A DNA stretch of 39,523 nt, taken from the IMG/VR virus record IMGVR_UViG_3300048930_000108, positions 1 to 39,523 of that record; one strand, written 5' to 3'. The notes under the pieces were generated by a model, which was not told the origin of the DNA, did no database searches, and worked only from the letters and a program-made list of their open reading frames with translations. Below are positions 16,216-23,150 of this stretch, in pieces (the stretch's first letter is position 1; each line of letters opens with the position of its first letter). Source of the stretch: a virus. The translations under genes and the position numbers were made by a program.

Positions 16216-16448
16216 TCAATCGCGTCTGGGATTTCATTGTTCGGTGGCGAACATGGCTCATGAACGTTTTTGGGGCTATCATTCTGGCGTTGCCGGACCT
16301 GATGCTGTTCCTAAATTCTCGCGAGCTTATGGAAGTTCTGCCTCTAGGCTACCAGAAGTGGCTCGCGCTCGGCTTGCTGATCGCGAATATCTGGATGCGT
16401 CCGAGACCTGCGGTGCGGGCCGGCGACCCTGAAACGACCGTCAAATGA
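16212..16448 (+). CDS. Small membrane protein, holin candidate
   Basis: A 78-residue protein overlapping the endolysin by 4 bases. One strong hydrophobic segment at about residues 17-34 (M-N-V-F-G-A-I-I-L-A-L-P-D-L-M-L-F-L) and a weaker one at 49-61 (W-L-A-L-G-L-L-I-A-N-I-W), with a charged R-P-R-P tail. Size, topology and position next to the endolysin fit a holin that opens the inner membrane at lysis. No named holin family was recognised. Confidence 0.65.
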   Translation: MINRVWDFIVRWRTWLMNVFGAIILALPDLMLFLNSRELMEVLPLGYQKWLALGLLIANIWMRPRPAVRAGDPETTVK

Positions 16449-16723
16449 ACTGCAATCTGATCGACATTTCATGCCAGATCACGCGATACCTTGATCCCGC
16501 TTTCGTGTGGTGGGCCAATGCAATCGAGTTCGTGCAATTCTGGTTTCCGCTCGCCACGTTCATCGCCGGGATGATCCTTGGTGCGTATATGGGCAAAAAG
16601 GTAGTGGCGGCTGTTCTGACACTCGGGATTGCCGCCCTAATCTGGCGCGCCACTGCGCATGAACCTGATTACGAAACCGGCGAGCCGCCGCAGAATAAGC
16701 AGGCCAAGAATGGAAGAAATTGA
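16445..16723 (+). CDS. Small membrane protein, second holin/antiholin candidate
   Basis: A 92-residue protein with two hydrophobic segments (about 30-48: F-W-F-P-L-A-T-F-I-A-G-M-I-L-G-A and 52-68: V-V-A-A-V-L-T-L-G-I-A-A-L-I-W) and a hydrophilic Glu/Lys tail. It overlaps the gene before by 4 bases and the gene after by 14. Together with the preceding gene it forms a typical two-membrane-protein lysis set, though which is the active holin cannot be told. Confidence 0.65.
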   Translation: MNCNLIDISCQITRYLDPAFVWWANAIEFVQFWFPLATFIAGMILGAYMGKKVVAAVLTLGIAALIWRATAHEPDYETGEPPQNKQAKNGRN

Positions 16724-16982
16724 GCGGATGCGTAGTGACATCATCCAGATAACCCGCCGTGTCGATGACTTCTCACTCAGGCTTGGCGCCGTCGAGGCTC
16801 AGACGCGCGGGTTTGACGACAAACTGGACGGGCTCAGGGAGCTTCTGGAGATCAAGCTCGCCACGATGAAAAGCTCAATCGACGGTTGGAATAGAATAGG
16901 CTTCTGGCTTATTACGACATTTTCAGGCGCGTTTGTCGTCTCAATCGTCGCGTTCATCACGTCCGGCGGCCTCAGGCCTTGA
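16710..16982 (+). CDS. XhlA-like protein: coiled coil with C-terminal membrane anchor
   Basis: A 90-residue protein. Residues 1-58 form heptad-rich coiled coil (M-R-S-D-I-I-Q-I-T, V-E-A-Q-T, L-D-G-L-R-E-L-L-E) and residues about 66-87 are a single membrane span (I-G-F-W-L-I-T-T-F-S-G-A-F-V-V-S-I). This layout matches hemolysin XhlA-type proteins that accompany holins. The ATG at 16710 is preferred over 16659, because the upstream 17 codons lie within the preceding membrane-protein gene. Confidence 0.65.
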   Translation: MEEIERMRSDIIQITRRVDDFSLRLGAVEAQTRGFDDKLDGLRELLEIKLATMKSSIDGWNRIGFWLITTFSGAFVVSIVAFITSGGLRP

Positions 16983-17317
16983 TACGGTTGATCGCGGCGG
17001 TTGTTGTCGCGGGGCTTCTCGCCATTCCGGTCCACGCCTGCGAGACCGTGATCGCCTCATGGTATGGCGGGAAATTCCACGGTCGCGCCACGGCATCCGG
17101 TGAACGTTTTGACAAAAATGCGATGACGGCGGCACACAAAACGCTGCCATTTGGCACTAAACTGCGCGTTTCATACAATGGTAAATCTGTGACGGTTCAC
17201 GTGAATGATCGTGGACCGTTCGTGCGCGGGCGCGACCTCGATTTGAGCGAGGCGGCGGCAAGAAAAATAGGACTTATCAAGGCCGGGCATGGCCGGGTTT
17301 GTATCGGGGCAATTTGA
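16979..17317 (+). CDS. RlpA-like double-psi beta-barrel protein, exported
   Basis: A 112-residue protein starting at TTG in a TTGA overlap with the previous stop. The signal peptide spans about residues 1-20 (I-A-A-V-V-V-A-G-L-L-A-I-P-V-H-A before Cys21); the residues before Cys21 do not form a good lipobox. The mature part is almost only the RlpA barrel: A-S-W-Y-G-G-K-F-H-G-R-A-T-A-S-G-E-R, M-T-A-A-H-K-T-L-P-F-G-T and V-N-D-R-G-P-F with the conserved acidic residue. RlpA proteins are septal lytic transglycosylases acting on denuded glycans. Here it sits in the lysis cassette, probably helping cell-wall breakdown. Confidence 0.8.
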   Translation: MIRLIAAVVVAGLLAIPVHACETVIASWYGGKFHGRATASGERFDKNAMTAAHKTLPFGTKLRVSYNGKSVTVHVNDRGPFVRGRDLDLSEAAARKIGLIKAGHGRVCIGAI

Positions 17318-17788
17318 ATGGGAATGTTACCGCGCGAATTGGCCGAGCAGGCCGTGGCGATGCTGGCCGAGAATGGCGGGTCGCAGACGAAGGCAGCAAA
17401 GGCCATGGGCCTGGCGCGAACTACATTTCAAGCACGCCTAGAAACTGCCGCACGATACGGGCTCATGCCGCTCGATCCGGTTATGCCTGGTTTCAAAATC
17501 GGCCGCGTTGTCAACGGGCCGCACGGCACGAGCGTAACGCAGGTGCCGGATGGTGGGCCGCAATTCGAGGTGCCAGAAGGGCATCGCGTCAAGGGCGTGT
17601 CGGCGCTCGTTGATCGGGATGGGCAAGAGGTTGTCAAGTGGATCAAGACAACAGCCGATCAGATTAGCGACGAAGCCATATCCGACGCAGTTCGCGCGGC
17701 GTTCGATGGCTACAAACCAGCGAAACACAAGGCGCCGGCTCGCGCCACTCATGATGAGACCATCGCAGTCTATCCTCTTCCTGACTGA
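17318..17788 (+). CDS. N-terminal part of an interrupted HTH-metallophosphoesterase
   Basis: 156 residues before a TGA. Residues 1-45 look like a helix-turn-helix (L-A-E-Q-A-V-A-M-L, G-S-Q-T-K-A-A-K-A-M-G-L-A-R-T-T-F), followed by a segment with P-E-G-H-R-V-K-G-V-S-A-L-V-D and W-I-K-T. It ends I-A-V-Y-P-L-P-D, and the same frame continues after the stop with H-I-G-L-L-A-W-E. In the phage metallophosphoesterase family that I recall, P-L-P/S-D-x-H-I-G is unbroken, with D-x-H being the first metal-binding motif. So the gene spans 17318-18514 with a stop at the x of D-x-H. As it stands the ribosome releases a DNA-binding fragment unless readthrough occurs. Confidence 0.7.
   Translation: MGMLPRELAEQAVAMLAENGGSQTKAAKAMGLARTTFQARLETAARYGLMPLDPVMPGFKIGRVVNGPHGTSVTQVPDGGPQFEVPEGHRVKGVSALVDRDGQEVVKWIKTTADQISDEAISDAVRAAFDGYKPAKHKAPARATHDETIAVYPLPD
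17786..17788 (+). other. In-frame TGA inside the D-x-H motif of the metallophosphoesterase
   Basis: TGA followed by C, a context known for relatively leaky termination. The reading frame is open on both sides (17318-17785 and 17789-18514). TGG or TGC at this place would restore an uninterrupted 398-residue protein. Confidence 0.7.
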
Positions 17789-17869
17789 CATATCGGACTT
17801 CTCGCCTGGGAAGAGGAAACGGGAGGGAATTACGATCTCAACATCGCGCGCGACACGCTGTCGTCGGCC

Positions 17870-18514
17870 ATGCGCGGGCTTATCGAGGCAACGCCGGCGT
17901 CGTCTCGCGCTCTGATCCTCGGGCTTGGCGATCTGCTCCATTTCGACGGGTATGAGCCGAAAACAGAACGATCCGGCAACGTGCTAGATGCAGACGGAAG
18001 ATACCCAAAGGTGCTCAGAGAAGCCGTCCGACTAGTCCGAATGACGATCGACATGGCGCTCGCTAAGCACGAGTTTGTGGACGTTCGGCTGCTGGCCGGC
18101 AATCATGATCGACGCGCGGCGCTCGCCGTGGCACTGGCTCTAGGCATCGGATACGAAGGTAGCGAGCGCGTTTCCGTGGACGACAGCCCATCCTATATGT
18201 GGGCGAAGAGATACGGTCGCGTCCTTCTCGGCGCAACGCATGGCGATAAGGCCAAAATGAATGACATGCCGCTCATCATGGCGACCGATAATCCGACTGA
18301 TTGGGCCGCGTCAACGCGACGGCGCATATTCACCGGCCATATCCATCATGAGCGGTTGCGCGAGATTGGCGGAGTGATCGTAGAAAGCCTTCGCTCGCCA
18401 GTGGGGCGCGATGCGTGGCATTCGTTCGAGGGATACAGGGCAGGCCGTTCGGTTTATTCGTACACGTTCTGGCTGGACGGATCGCGCTCGGCAAAAATGG
18501 AGTTTGAGCTATGA
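17870..18514 (+). CDS. Metallophosphoesterase domain (after the in-frame TGA)
   Basis: 214 residues from the first ATG after the stop; the frame itself is open from 17789. The calcineurin-like motifs are G-D-L-L-H (second metal site), G-N-H-D-R (about 79-83), A-T-H-G-D-K (about 120-125) and T-G-H-I-H-H (about 155-160). The first motif, D-x-H, lies upstream across the TGA, so a protein starting here would lack one metal ligand pair. Members are thought to act as phage phosphodiesterases or phosphatases. It ends in an ATGA overlap with the next gene. Confidence 0.75.
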   Translation: MRGLIEATPASSRALILGLGDLLHFDGYEPKTERSGNVLDADGRYPKVLREAVRLVRMTIDMALAKHEFVDVRLLAGNHDRRAALAVALALGIGYEGSERVSVDDSPSYMWAKRYGRVLLGATHGDKAKMNDMPLIMATDNPTDWAASTRRRIFTGHIHHERLREIGGVIVESLRSPVGRDAWHSFEGYRAGRSVYSYTFWLDGSRSAKMEFEL

Positions 18515-18801
18515 CAACCGTTCGCGAGCAAATCCTTGCCGAGGGTGCGGCGCTAACTGCCGGCGAGCGCGATAAAGAGTATGGTCCGCCTGCCGTCAAC
18601 ATGGCCGCGTCTGGTGCGCTCAAGGCGGCGTTTCGCGAGCACATGGTGCGCGACATATCGCTGGCCGAGCTTGAAGCAATCGACATGGCGTTGACCAAAC
18701 TGGGGCGACTGGCGACCGGAGCCGCCAAGCGCGACACGTATGTCGACTGCGCGGCCTATATCGCCATTGCCGGCGAGATTGGTTTATCGCTGCAAGACTA
18801 G
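18511..18801 (+). CDS. DUF6378 phage protein
   Basis: A 96-residue protein. Residues about 19-32 (E-R-D-K-E-Y-G-P-P-A-V-N-M) and L-A-T-G-A-A-K-R-D-T-Y-V-D-C-A-A-Y match the DUF6378 family, helical phage proteins that are probably related to MazG-like nucleotide hydrolases (inference). It is last in the rightward late operon; its end overlaps the leftward 18784-18951 gene by 18 bases tail to tail. Confidence 0.8.
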   Translation: MTTVREQILAEGAALTAGERDKEYGPPAVNMAASGALKAAFREHMVRDISLAELEAIDMALTKLGRLATGAAKRDTYVDCAAYIAIAGEIGLSLQD

Positions 18802-18951
18802 CTCGACTACCTCATGACCGTCCGGGTATCGCGCCACAATCGCGATGCGCCATTCGTCGGGTTCTGGCATAACCCATTTCTCGGTGATCGTAGCGCCGGG
18901 ATTGCGCGCGGCAAGGTCGCGTCGCAAATCGTCAACACACAAGGTTGTCAT
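18784..18951 (-). CDS. Small hypothetical protein (55 aa)
   Basis: Leftward gene opening M-T-T-L-C-V-D-D-L-R-R-D-L and containing strand-like W-R-I-A-I-V-A-R-Y and E-V-V-E-L-V-L. It overlaps the next upstream gene by ATGA, and the whole four-gene chain back to 19337 follows one promoter. It ends 18 bases inside the convergent DUF6378 gene. No family recognised, but the chained overlaps make translation likely. Confidence 0.6.
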   Translation of the reverse strand: MTTLCVDDLRRDLAARNPGATITEKWVMPEPDEWRIAIVARYPDGHEVVELVLQR

Positions 18952-19028
18952 GAGAGCGCCGCCAGAATGAGAGCGGCGGGGATCAAGATTGCGAACGCGG
19001 CGCTGATCGGCATGATAATGCGTGTCAT
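18948..19028 (-). CDS. 26-residue single-span membrane microprotein
   Basis: After M-T-R, almost the whole peptide is hydrophobic (I-I-M-P-I-S-A-A-F-A-I-L-I-P-A-A-L-I-L-A), enough for one membrane span. ATGA overlaps at both ends place it in the operon between two other short genes. Could act as a small inhibitor or antiholin-like protein; function unknown. Confidence 0.5.
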   Translation of the reverse strand: MTRIIMPISAAFAILIPAALILAALS

Positions 19029-19114
19029 AGCGCGAACCTGATGAGAATCGCGATCCAGACGGTCAGACAGACGATGCCGAGCGTGATCTGATCGATGATG
19101 CGAAAATCATTCAT
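19025..19114 (-). CDS. 29-residue single-span membrane microprotein
   Basis: Begins M-N-D-F-R-I-I-D-Q-I, followed by a hydrophobic span (T-L-G-I-V-C-L-T-V-W-I-A-I-L-I). It overlaps the upstream 19107-19337 gene by 8 bases and the downstream microprotein by 4. A longer open frame upstream to 19312 lies inside the neighbouring gene and has no support. Confidence 0.5.
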   Translation of the reverse strand: MNDFRIIDQITLGIVCLTVWIAILIRFAL

Positions 19115-19337
19115 CTTCGAACACCAAGCCAAGCTGCGAGGCGATGCCGTCGAGAGCATCCATCCAGCCATGATGCGAGATGGAATAAACGTCGCAGCAA
19201 TCCCAGTCCTTGTCGCCCTCGCAGACATAGGCGACATAGCGATGGCCGTTAGTTCCGTACGTCTCGCACATTCCAATATCGAAGCCCGTCGCGTTCTCGA
19301 TTTTGCCAGCAAGGTATTGAGCGTTTGCGAATTCCAT
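19107..19337 (-). CDS. Hypothetical phage protein (76 aa)
   Basis: First gene of the second leftward operon. The start at 19337 is chosen because GGAGG stands five bases before that ATG; the in-frame ATG at 19349 overlaps this site. Sequence: M-E-F-A-N-A-Q-Y-L-A-G-K, then Y-V-A-Y-V-C-E-G-D-K-D-W-D-C-C-D-V-Y-S-I-S-H-H-G-W-split over strands, and an acidic C-terminus E-D-E. No family recognised. The promoter is at 19361-19388. Confidence 0.7.
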   Translation of the reverse strand: MEFANAQYLAGKIENATGFDIGMCETYGTNGHRYVAYVCEGDKDWDCCDVYSISHHGWMDALDGIASQLGLVFEDE

Positions 19338-19360
19338 TTCGTCCTCCATTCGATGGTCCC

Positions 19361-19388
19361 ATTATGCGCACGAATGAGGCTGTGTCAA
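19361..19388 (-). promoter_or_regulatory. Predicted promoter for the leftward microprotein operon
   Basis: Reverse strand TTGACA (19383-19388), 16 bp, CATAAT (19361-19366). GCG precedes the -10 as in the other phage promoters. It starts one base after the poly-U tract of the preceding terminator. Confidence 0.6.
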
Positions 19389-19389
19389 C

Positions 19390-19423
19390 AAAAAAACGCG
19401 GACGGGTTATTGGCCCGTCCGCG
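19390..19423 (-). terminator. Rho-independent terminator of the recombination operon
   Basis: A perfect 10-bp stem (CGCGGACGGG / CCCGTCCGCG, 19397-19406 and 19414-19423) with a 7-base loop, followed on the reverse strand by seven U residues (19390-19396). It lies just after the stop of the 19442-20401 gene. Confidence 0.9.
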
Positions 19424-19441
19424 CCCCTTGCCGTTGATAAA

Positions 19442-20401
19442 TCAGGTGTTCTTTGATTTCGTGGCCGCCGCCGCCATTTTTTCGAGACGGTCGTCGGGGA
19501 TGGCGAGCGTGTCTCGCTCTGGCTCAGTCTCTGCCCAGAACGACGCGCCATCGCCAGATTTGATCGCGGCGGCGAGGCGCTTGGCGTAATCGTTGATCGG
19601 GTCGGCTGCAGGTTGAGACGGCGCACCACGCGCCCATCTCGCCAGTGCCGCGCCGATATCCTGACTGAGTTGCGCGCCGTCCGGCACGATGTGCGCGAGC
19701 TGATCGTTGCGCTTGACGGCCAGTCGCTCGCCGGGGTTCTCGGGGTGCCAATCCGGCACACCAGCCGACATGGGCGGCAGGAACGCGCTCAGAGCCATCT
19801 CGAACACGAACTCATCGCCCGCGATTGGCGTGAAGCCCATCTGCACGATCTTGGTTTTACCGTCAACGCGGACCGGCTTACTTGTCTCCTTGGCGCGGAA
19901 TGTCGCGATGATGTTCACATCGGCCTGCATGATGCCGCGCGTCAGAAGCTGGCGCCGTGCAGCCTTGGGCTTCTGCCACGCCAGCATGTTGTATTTGTCG
20001 GCCTTCCATGAACCATAATCGTCGCCGGCGAGGCGGCGAAGCTCCTGATCCTGGTAATCGAGCATACCGCCTTCGGATTCGTGCTCGTGCGACATGCTAT
20101 CGATGACGATGGTTTTCGCGCCCGCCTCGGTGGCTTGCTTGATGGCCGCGAGGTAGTCCAGGGAGGCGTACGGCGCGCTGAACGACATGTGCTTGATCTT
20201 GCCGCCATACCGGTCAATGTCGAGCAATCCGCGCCGGCCCTCGGTGTTGATGAATACGATATCGCCGCCGACAATTGATTGGATGCCGACAGCAAGCTCG
20301 AATGCCGAGCGGGTCTTGCCGCTGGACGATGGGCCGGTGAGGCCGATGAATAGGGGCAGGCTCTCGCGCTTGCCTTCGGTGATGGTAAACTGCCTTGTCA
20401 T
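19442..20401 (-). CDS. RecA-fold ATPase, Sak4/AAA_24-like
   Basis: A 319-residue protein joined by ATGA overlap to the exonuclease gene. Walker A G-P-S-S-S-G-K-T at residues 23-30, and a Walker B-like strand T-I-V-I-D-S at 97-102. I-N-T-E-G-R-R-G at 51-58 and A-T-F-R-A-K-E-T in the core match the AAA_24 family, which contains the phage single-strand annealing protein Sak4. The C-terminal 70 residues are Ala-rich and charged, likely a linker and tail. With the neighbouring nucleases it makes a phage recombination/repair module. A generic phage nucleotide-binding protein is the alternative. Last gene before the terminator. Confidence 0.75.
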   Translation of the reverse strand: MTRQFTITEGKRESLPLFIGLTGPSSSGKTRSAFELAVGIQSIVGGDIVFINTEGRRGLLDIDRYGGKIKHMSFSAPYASLDYLAAIKQATEAGAKTIVIDSMSHEHESEGGMLDYQDQELRRLAGDDYGSWKADKYNMLAWQKPKAARRQLLTRGIMQADVNIIATFRAKETSKPVRVDGKTKIVQMGFTPIAGDEFVFEMALSAFLPPMSAGVPDWHPENPGERLAVKRNDQLAHIVPDGAQLSQDIGAALARWARGAPSQPAADPINDYAKRLAAAIKSGDGASFWAETEPERDTLAIPDDRLEKMAAAATKSKNT

Positions 20402-21054
20402 GATGCTCTCTTTTTCAGTTCCAGACGCGCATTGGCCTTTATATCCGCCGCAACGTCATTTGGCTTGTTGGCAATCCATTCGAGATAGTCGCTCGGTACT
20501 TCGCTCCACGGCTTGCCCTTGTGCTTGTGGAGCGGGCAACGCGGATAGAGCGCGTGACCATTTGACCAACGGATCATCGTGTCAATGTCTGGCGCGTCGT
20601 GTTCGCATTGAATGCGCTCGAAAAGAAGCGCGGCCAACATTGCGTCTGGCCCCGCGCGGTGAGGCTCATCCGCTGAAAATTCCAAATCAAGCGCATATCG
20701 AAGAAATTGCAAGTTGTGCTGCGGGAGATCGGAAAAAACGCGCAATGCGACCTTCCATGTGCAAATCCATGGCTTGTCCGTCTTGTAGAACTGGCGTTCG
20801 AAATCTGCGTTGTGAGCGACGTAGATGTCTGCGCCGTCGATTTCTGACGGATCGAATTCTGGGCGCCCGAGGACCATCGCCTCGGTGATATGGTGAACCG
20901 CCATTGCCTCGAACGGAATGGGGCGACCTGGGCTATAGAGGCGCGAGTTGTATCCGGTCGCTGGAATGTCGCACCATCCAGCCTCAACGATTGCCTGGGG
21001 ATCGTCTGGGGTCGGAATTCCGGTTGTCTCGAAATCGATTGAGCGGATGATCAA
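20398..21054 (-). CDS. DnaQ-fold 3'-5' exonuclease with DUF3820-like C-terminus
   Basis: A 218-residue protein. The only usable start is TTG at 21054, in a TTGA overlap. ExoI motif D-F-E-T-T-G at 7-12 (D7, E9), ExoII H-N-A-D-F-E at about 80-85, ExoIII H-R-A-G-P-D-A near 132-138: a complete DEDDh set, so an active exonuclease is likely. The C-terminus (H-K-H-K-G-K-P-W-S-E-V-P-S-D-Y-L-E-W) is the DUF3820 pattern common on phage exonucleases. It probably trims DNA ends or proofreads during phage recombination. Confidence 0.85.
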   Translation of the reverse strand: MIIRSIDFETTGIPTPDDPQAIVEAGWCDIPATGYNSRLYSPGRPIPFEAMAVHHITEAMVLGRPEFDPSEIDGADIYVAHNADFERQFYKTDKPWICTWKVALRVFSDLPQHNLQFLRYALDLEFSADEPHRAGPDAMLAALLFERIQCEHDAPDIDTMIRWSNGHALYPRCPLHKHKGKPWSEVPSDYLEWIANKPNDVAADIKANARLELKKRAS

Positions 21055-22058
21055 AACACGATCCTCACGTTGGGGATTTCATCGGCCACGATAGCCAAGA
21101 CGATTTTCTTGGCGGCATCCTCACTGACACCGCCATGCTCCATCATCGCCTCTTTTGCGGCTTTCATGGTGGCGCTACGGTGCTTTTTGTCGGCCTCACG
21201 GGCGGCGGTTTCGCTGGCGATGCGCTCGGCTTCACGCCGGCGGGAAATCTCTGCCTGACGCAACGCCTCTGCCTCCGCATTCGCCTTGGCAATCGCTTCG
21301 TTGGCAATGCGGTCAGATTCGGCCTTGGCGGCATCGGCGGCACGCTTCTCGGCGGCAAGGATTTCAGCCCTGCGCTTTTCTTCGGCATCACGCTCAGCCT
21401 GTTCGGCTGCGGCTTTCTCGGCGGCAATATGCTCGGCTTCGATCCGTTCGGCCTCGCGCTGGCGCAGTGCGGCGAGTTCGGCGGCGTCGGCTTCCGACTG
21501 CAACTGACGGGCCAACACAGCCTGCAATTCCGTCAACGCCGATGCCTTGGCATTCACTGCAATCTCAAGCGCATCCTGAAACACATCGGCGTCAAATTCC
21601 ATGGCGGTCAGGCTGTCGATGCGCCCCTGAATTTCATCAGACGTGAGGCCGTCAGTGAAATTTGCCGAACCGTTGATGGCATTCATCGTGCCTTCAATTT
21701 TAATCCGGCGTTCATCCTCCGCCGACTCCCACTCATCCAGCGGCTTCCTGGCCTGTGCCGCCAAGTCGTCCAGTTTGGCGCGCACTTCCCTGCGAACCGC
21801 GTCCACCGCGTCGATCTCGGCGCGCTTGGCGGCGTTCAGTTCCTTGCCAGCGTCATCCAGTGCGGTCTTGGTCCGCGTGACCTTGTAGGCGAGCGACTTG
21901 ATTGCATCGCGCCCCTTCCTCGTGGTCAGGTCCGGCTTGTGCGCCGCGACTTCCTCGCGAATGCGACCAAGCAGAGCGTCGAATTGTTCTGCATTGGTCA
22001 GCACCGCAACGGGATTGTCAGGCACAAAGGTGACGAGTTCGGTTCCGATCTCACTCAT
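21051..22058 (-). CDS. Coiled-coil phage protein between exonuclease genes
   Basis: A 335-residue protein with ATG at 22058, GAGG upstream, overlapping the previous gene by 8 bases. After a short N-terminal region, residues 30-130 are charged helix (L-G-R-I-R-E-E-V, R-K-G-R-D-A-I-K-S-L-A-Y-K-V), followed by a long Ala/Glu/Arg coiled coil at about 185-300 (repeats of E-A-E-R-I-A-E type) and a globular end (M-E-H-G-G-V-S-E-D-A-A). Layout and context recall DUF1351-type proteins next to phage recombinases. It likely bridges or stimulates the nuclease; that is inferred. Confidence 0.75.
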   Translation of the reverse strand: MSEIGTELVTFVPDNPVAVLTNAEQFDALLGRIREEVAAHKPDLTTRKGRDAIKSLAYKVTRTKTALDDAGKELNAAKRAEIDAVDAVRREVRAKLDDLAAQARKPLDEWESAEDERRIKIEGTMNAINGSANFTDGLTSDEIQGRIDSLTAMEFDADVFQDALEIAVNAKASALTELQAVLARQLQSEADAAELAALRQREAERIEAEHIAAEKAAAEQAERDAEEKRRAEILAAEKRAADAAKAESDRIANEAIAKANAEAEALRQAEISRRREAERIASETAAREADKKHRSATMKAAKEAMMEHGGVSEDAAKKIVLAIVADEIPNVRIVF

Positions 22059-22905
22059 TATCCTCATCCTCCATTTCGCGCATGATCCGCGCATTCATCG
22101 CCCATGTGGGCTCGTCCAAAATCTCATCCTCGGGGTAGCCCGGCCAGATGCCTGTTGACTGGCATTCGGCGAACGTAGTGAGCGCACGCAAGCAATCCTG
22201 CTCTGCCCCTGCCCGCCATCCCTCGCTGATCTCGACAACGCGCGATGTATGCGGATCGTCGGGGTGCACGAGGATATTCTTGAACCGGACGCGGCCCTCA
22301 AGATATGGCATGATCTTGCCGATACCACGACGATACCACGCATTTTGCCAGTGCCAGCCCATGTTGCCGATATGCGCGCGAGCCTTGTCGCCATGCAGAT
22401 ATGGCGTGATCTTGGGGTCTAGAATGATGCCGCGCTCGGGGCACCAAACGTCCATCATGCCGGTGCACCACGTCTCGCCATGTTCGGTTTGCTCGATCCA
22501 GGCGAACGGCACCTCGGTCAGATAATCGGCACCGTCAAGGGCGCGATTGATGCGATATCGAATGATGATCGCGATTTCCGACGCCTCATCGAATGCATCC
22601 TGCTTGATCGGGATGATGCCGGCGCCGATCTGCTCGTCGCGCCATTCGCGAGCTTCCTTGGTGCGGTAATCGTCGTATGGCGAGATCGCAAAGCCTTTGC
22701 CCTGATTGAGCGCAATCTGGTGCGCCACATCGCCAAGCCGCATTGCGTCCGTGGCAGGCTTGCGCTTGCGATAGCGATAATCGAATGGCGTTTCGTTCAA
22801 AAGGATTTTGATGCCGGACGCGGACAGCGCGCAGTCCGGCGTAATGCCGCGATGGTATTCGGCGGGGGTGATGTTGGGGTAAATGCCGGGGGTGGTGATG
22901 GTCAC
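22051..22905 (-). CDS. PD-(D/E)XK exonuclease (RecE/exonuclease VIII-like)
   Basis: A 284-residue protein. GTG at 22905 is preferred because GGAGA is well spaced; TTG at 22911 in a TTGA overlap is possible. N-terminal segment P-A-E-Y-H-R-G-I-T-P, S-A-S-G-I-K-I-L-L is typical of phage exonuclease VIII-like enzymes. The nuclease core has G-D-V-A-H at about 60, C-T-G-M-M-D-V-W (catalytic Asp) and I-I-L-D-P-K-I-T (the D-x-K pair) around 160-168, and a following helix M-G-W-H-W-Q-N-A-W-Y-R. Such enzymes resect double-stranded DNA for annealing by a partner such as Sak4. Confidence 0.8.
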   Translation of the reverse strand: MTITTPGIYPNITPAEYHRGITPDCALSASGIKILLNETPFDYRYRKRKPATDAMRLGDVAHQIALNQGKGFAISPYDDYRTKEAREWRDEQIGAGIIPIKQDAFDEASEIAIIIRYRINRALDGADYLTEVPFAWIEQTEHGETWCTGMMDVWCPERGIILDPKITPYLHGDKARAHIGNMGWHWQNAWYRRGIGKIMPYLEGRVRFKNILVHPDDPHTSRVVEISEGWRAGAEQDCLRALTTFAECQSTGIWPGYPEDEILDEPTWAMNARIMREMEDEDNE

Positions 22906-22907
22906 GA

Positions 22908-23150
22908 TCAATCTCCGCTATCGTATGTCATGTTCATGCCGCAGTGTCGGCATTCTCCGCGATGCCATCCTCGATTAGCTTCCTCTCGGGTGGCAGTTTC
23001 GACGCGCTCGTGTCCGGGGCACGCATCCTCGCGAGCGCGCTTTTCTTTCCACTTGCGCGCAAACTCCTGACCGTCCGGGCCAAGCATGTCAATCTCGACG
23101 TCCGTGAGTAAGCCGACTGGCGTGCGGCGGATTTCTTCGATGGTTCGCAT
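22908..23150 (-). CDS. Small putative zinc-binding protein (80 aa)
   Basis: Starts inside the stop of the upstream gene (TGATG). Helical N-terminal half (M-R-T-I-E-E-I-R-R-T-P), then C-P-G-H-E at about 44-48 and C-R-H-C-G at about 67-71, which could together bind one zinc. No family recognised. It is in the recombination operon. Confidence 0.65.
   Translation of the reverse strand: MRTIEEIRRTPVGLLTDVEIDMLGPDGQEFARKWKEKRAREDACPGHERVETATREEANRGWHRGECRHCGMNMTYDSGD

Noticed and set aside
18814-19041. 75-residue forward ORF after DUF6378
   Set aside because: The reverse strand carries a chain of short genes joined by ATGA overlaps behind a promoter; the forward ORF lacks a ribosome site.
21135-22085. 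316-residue forward ORF opposite the coiled-coil gene
   Set aside because: Gly/Phe-rich translation that mirrors Ala/Glu codons of the real leftward gene; no ribosome site.
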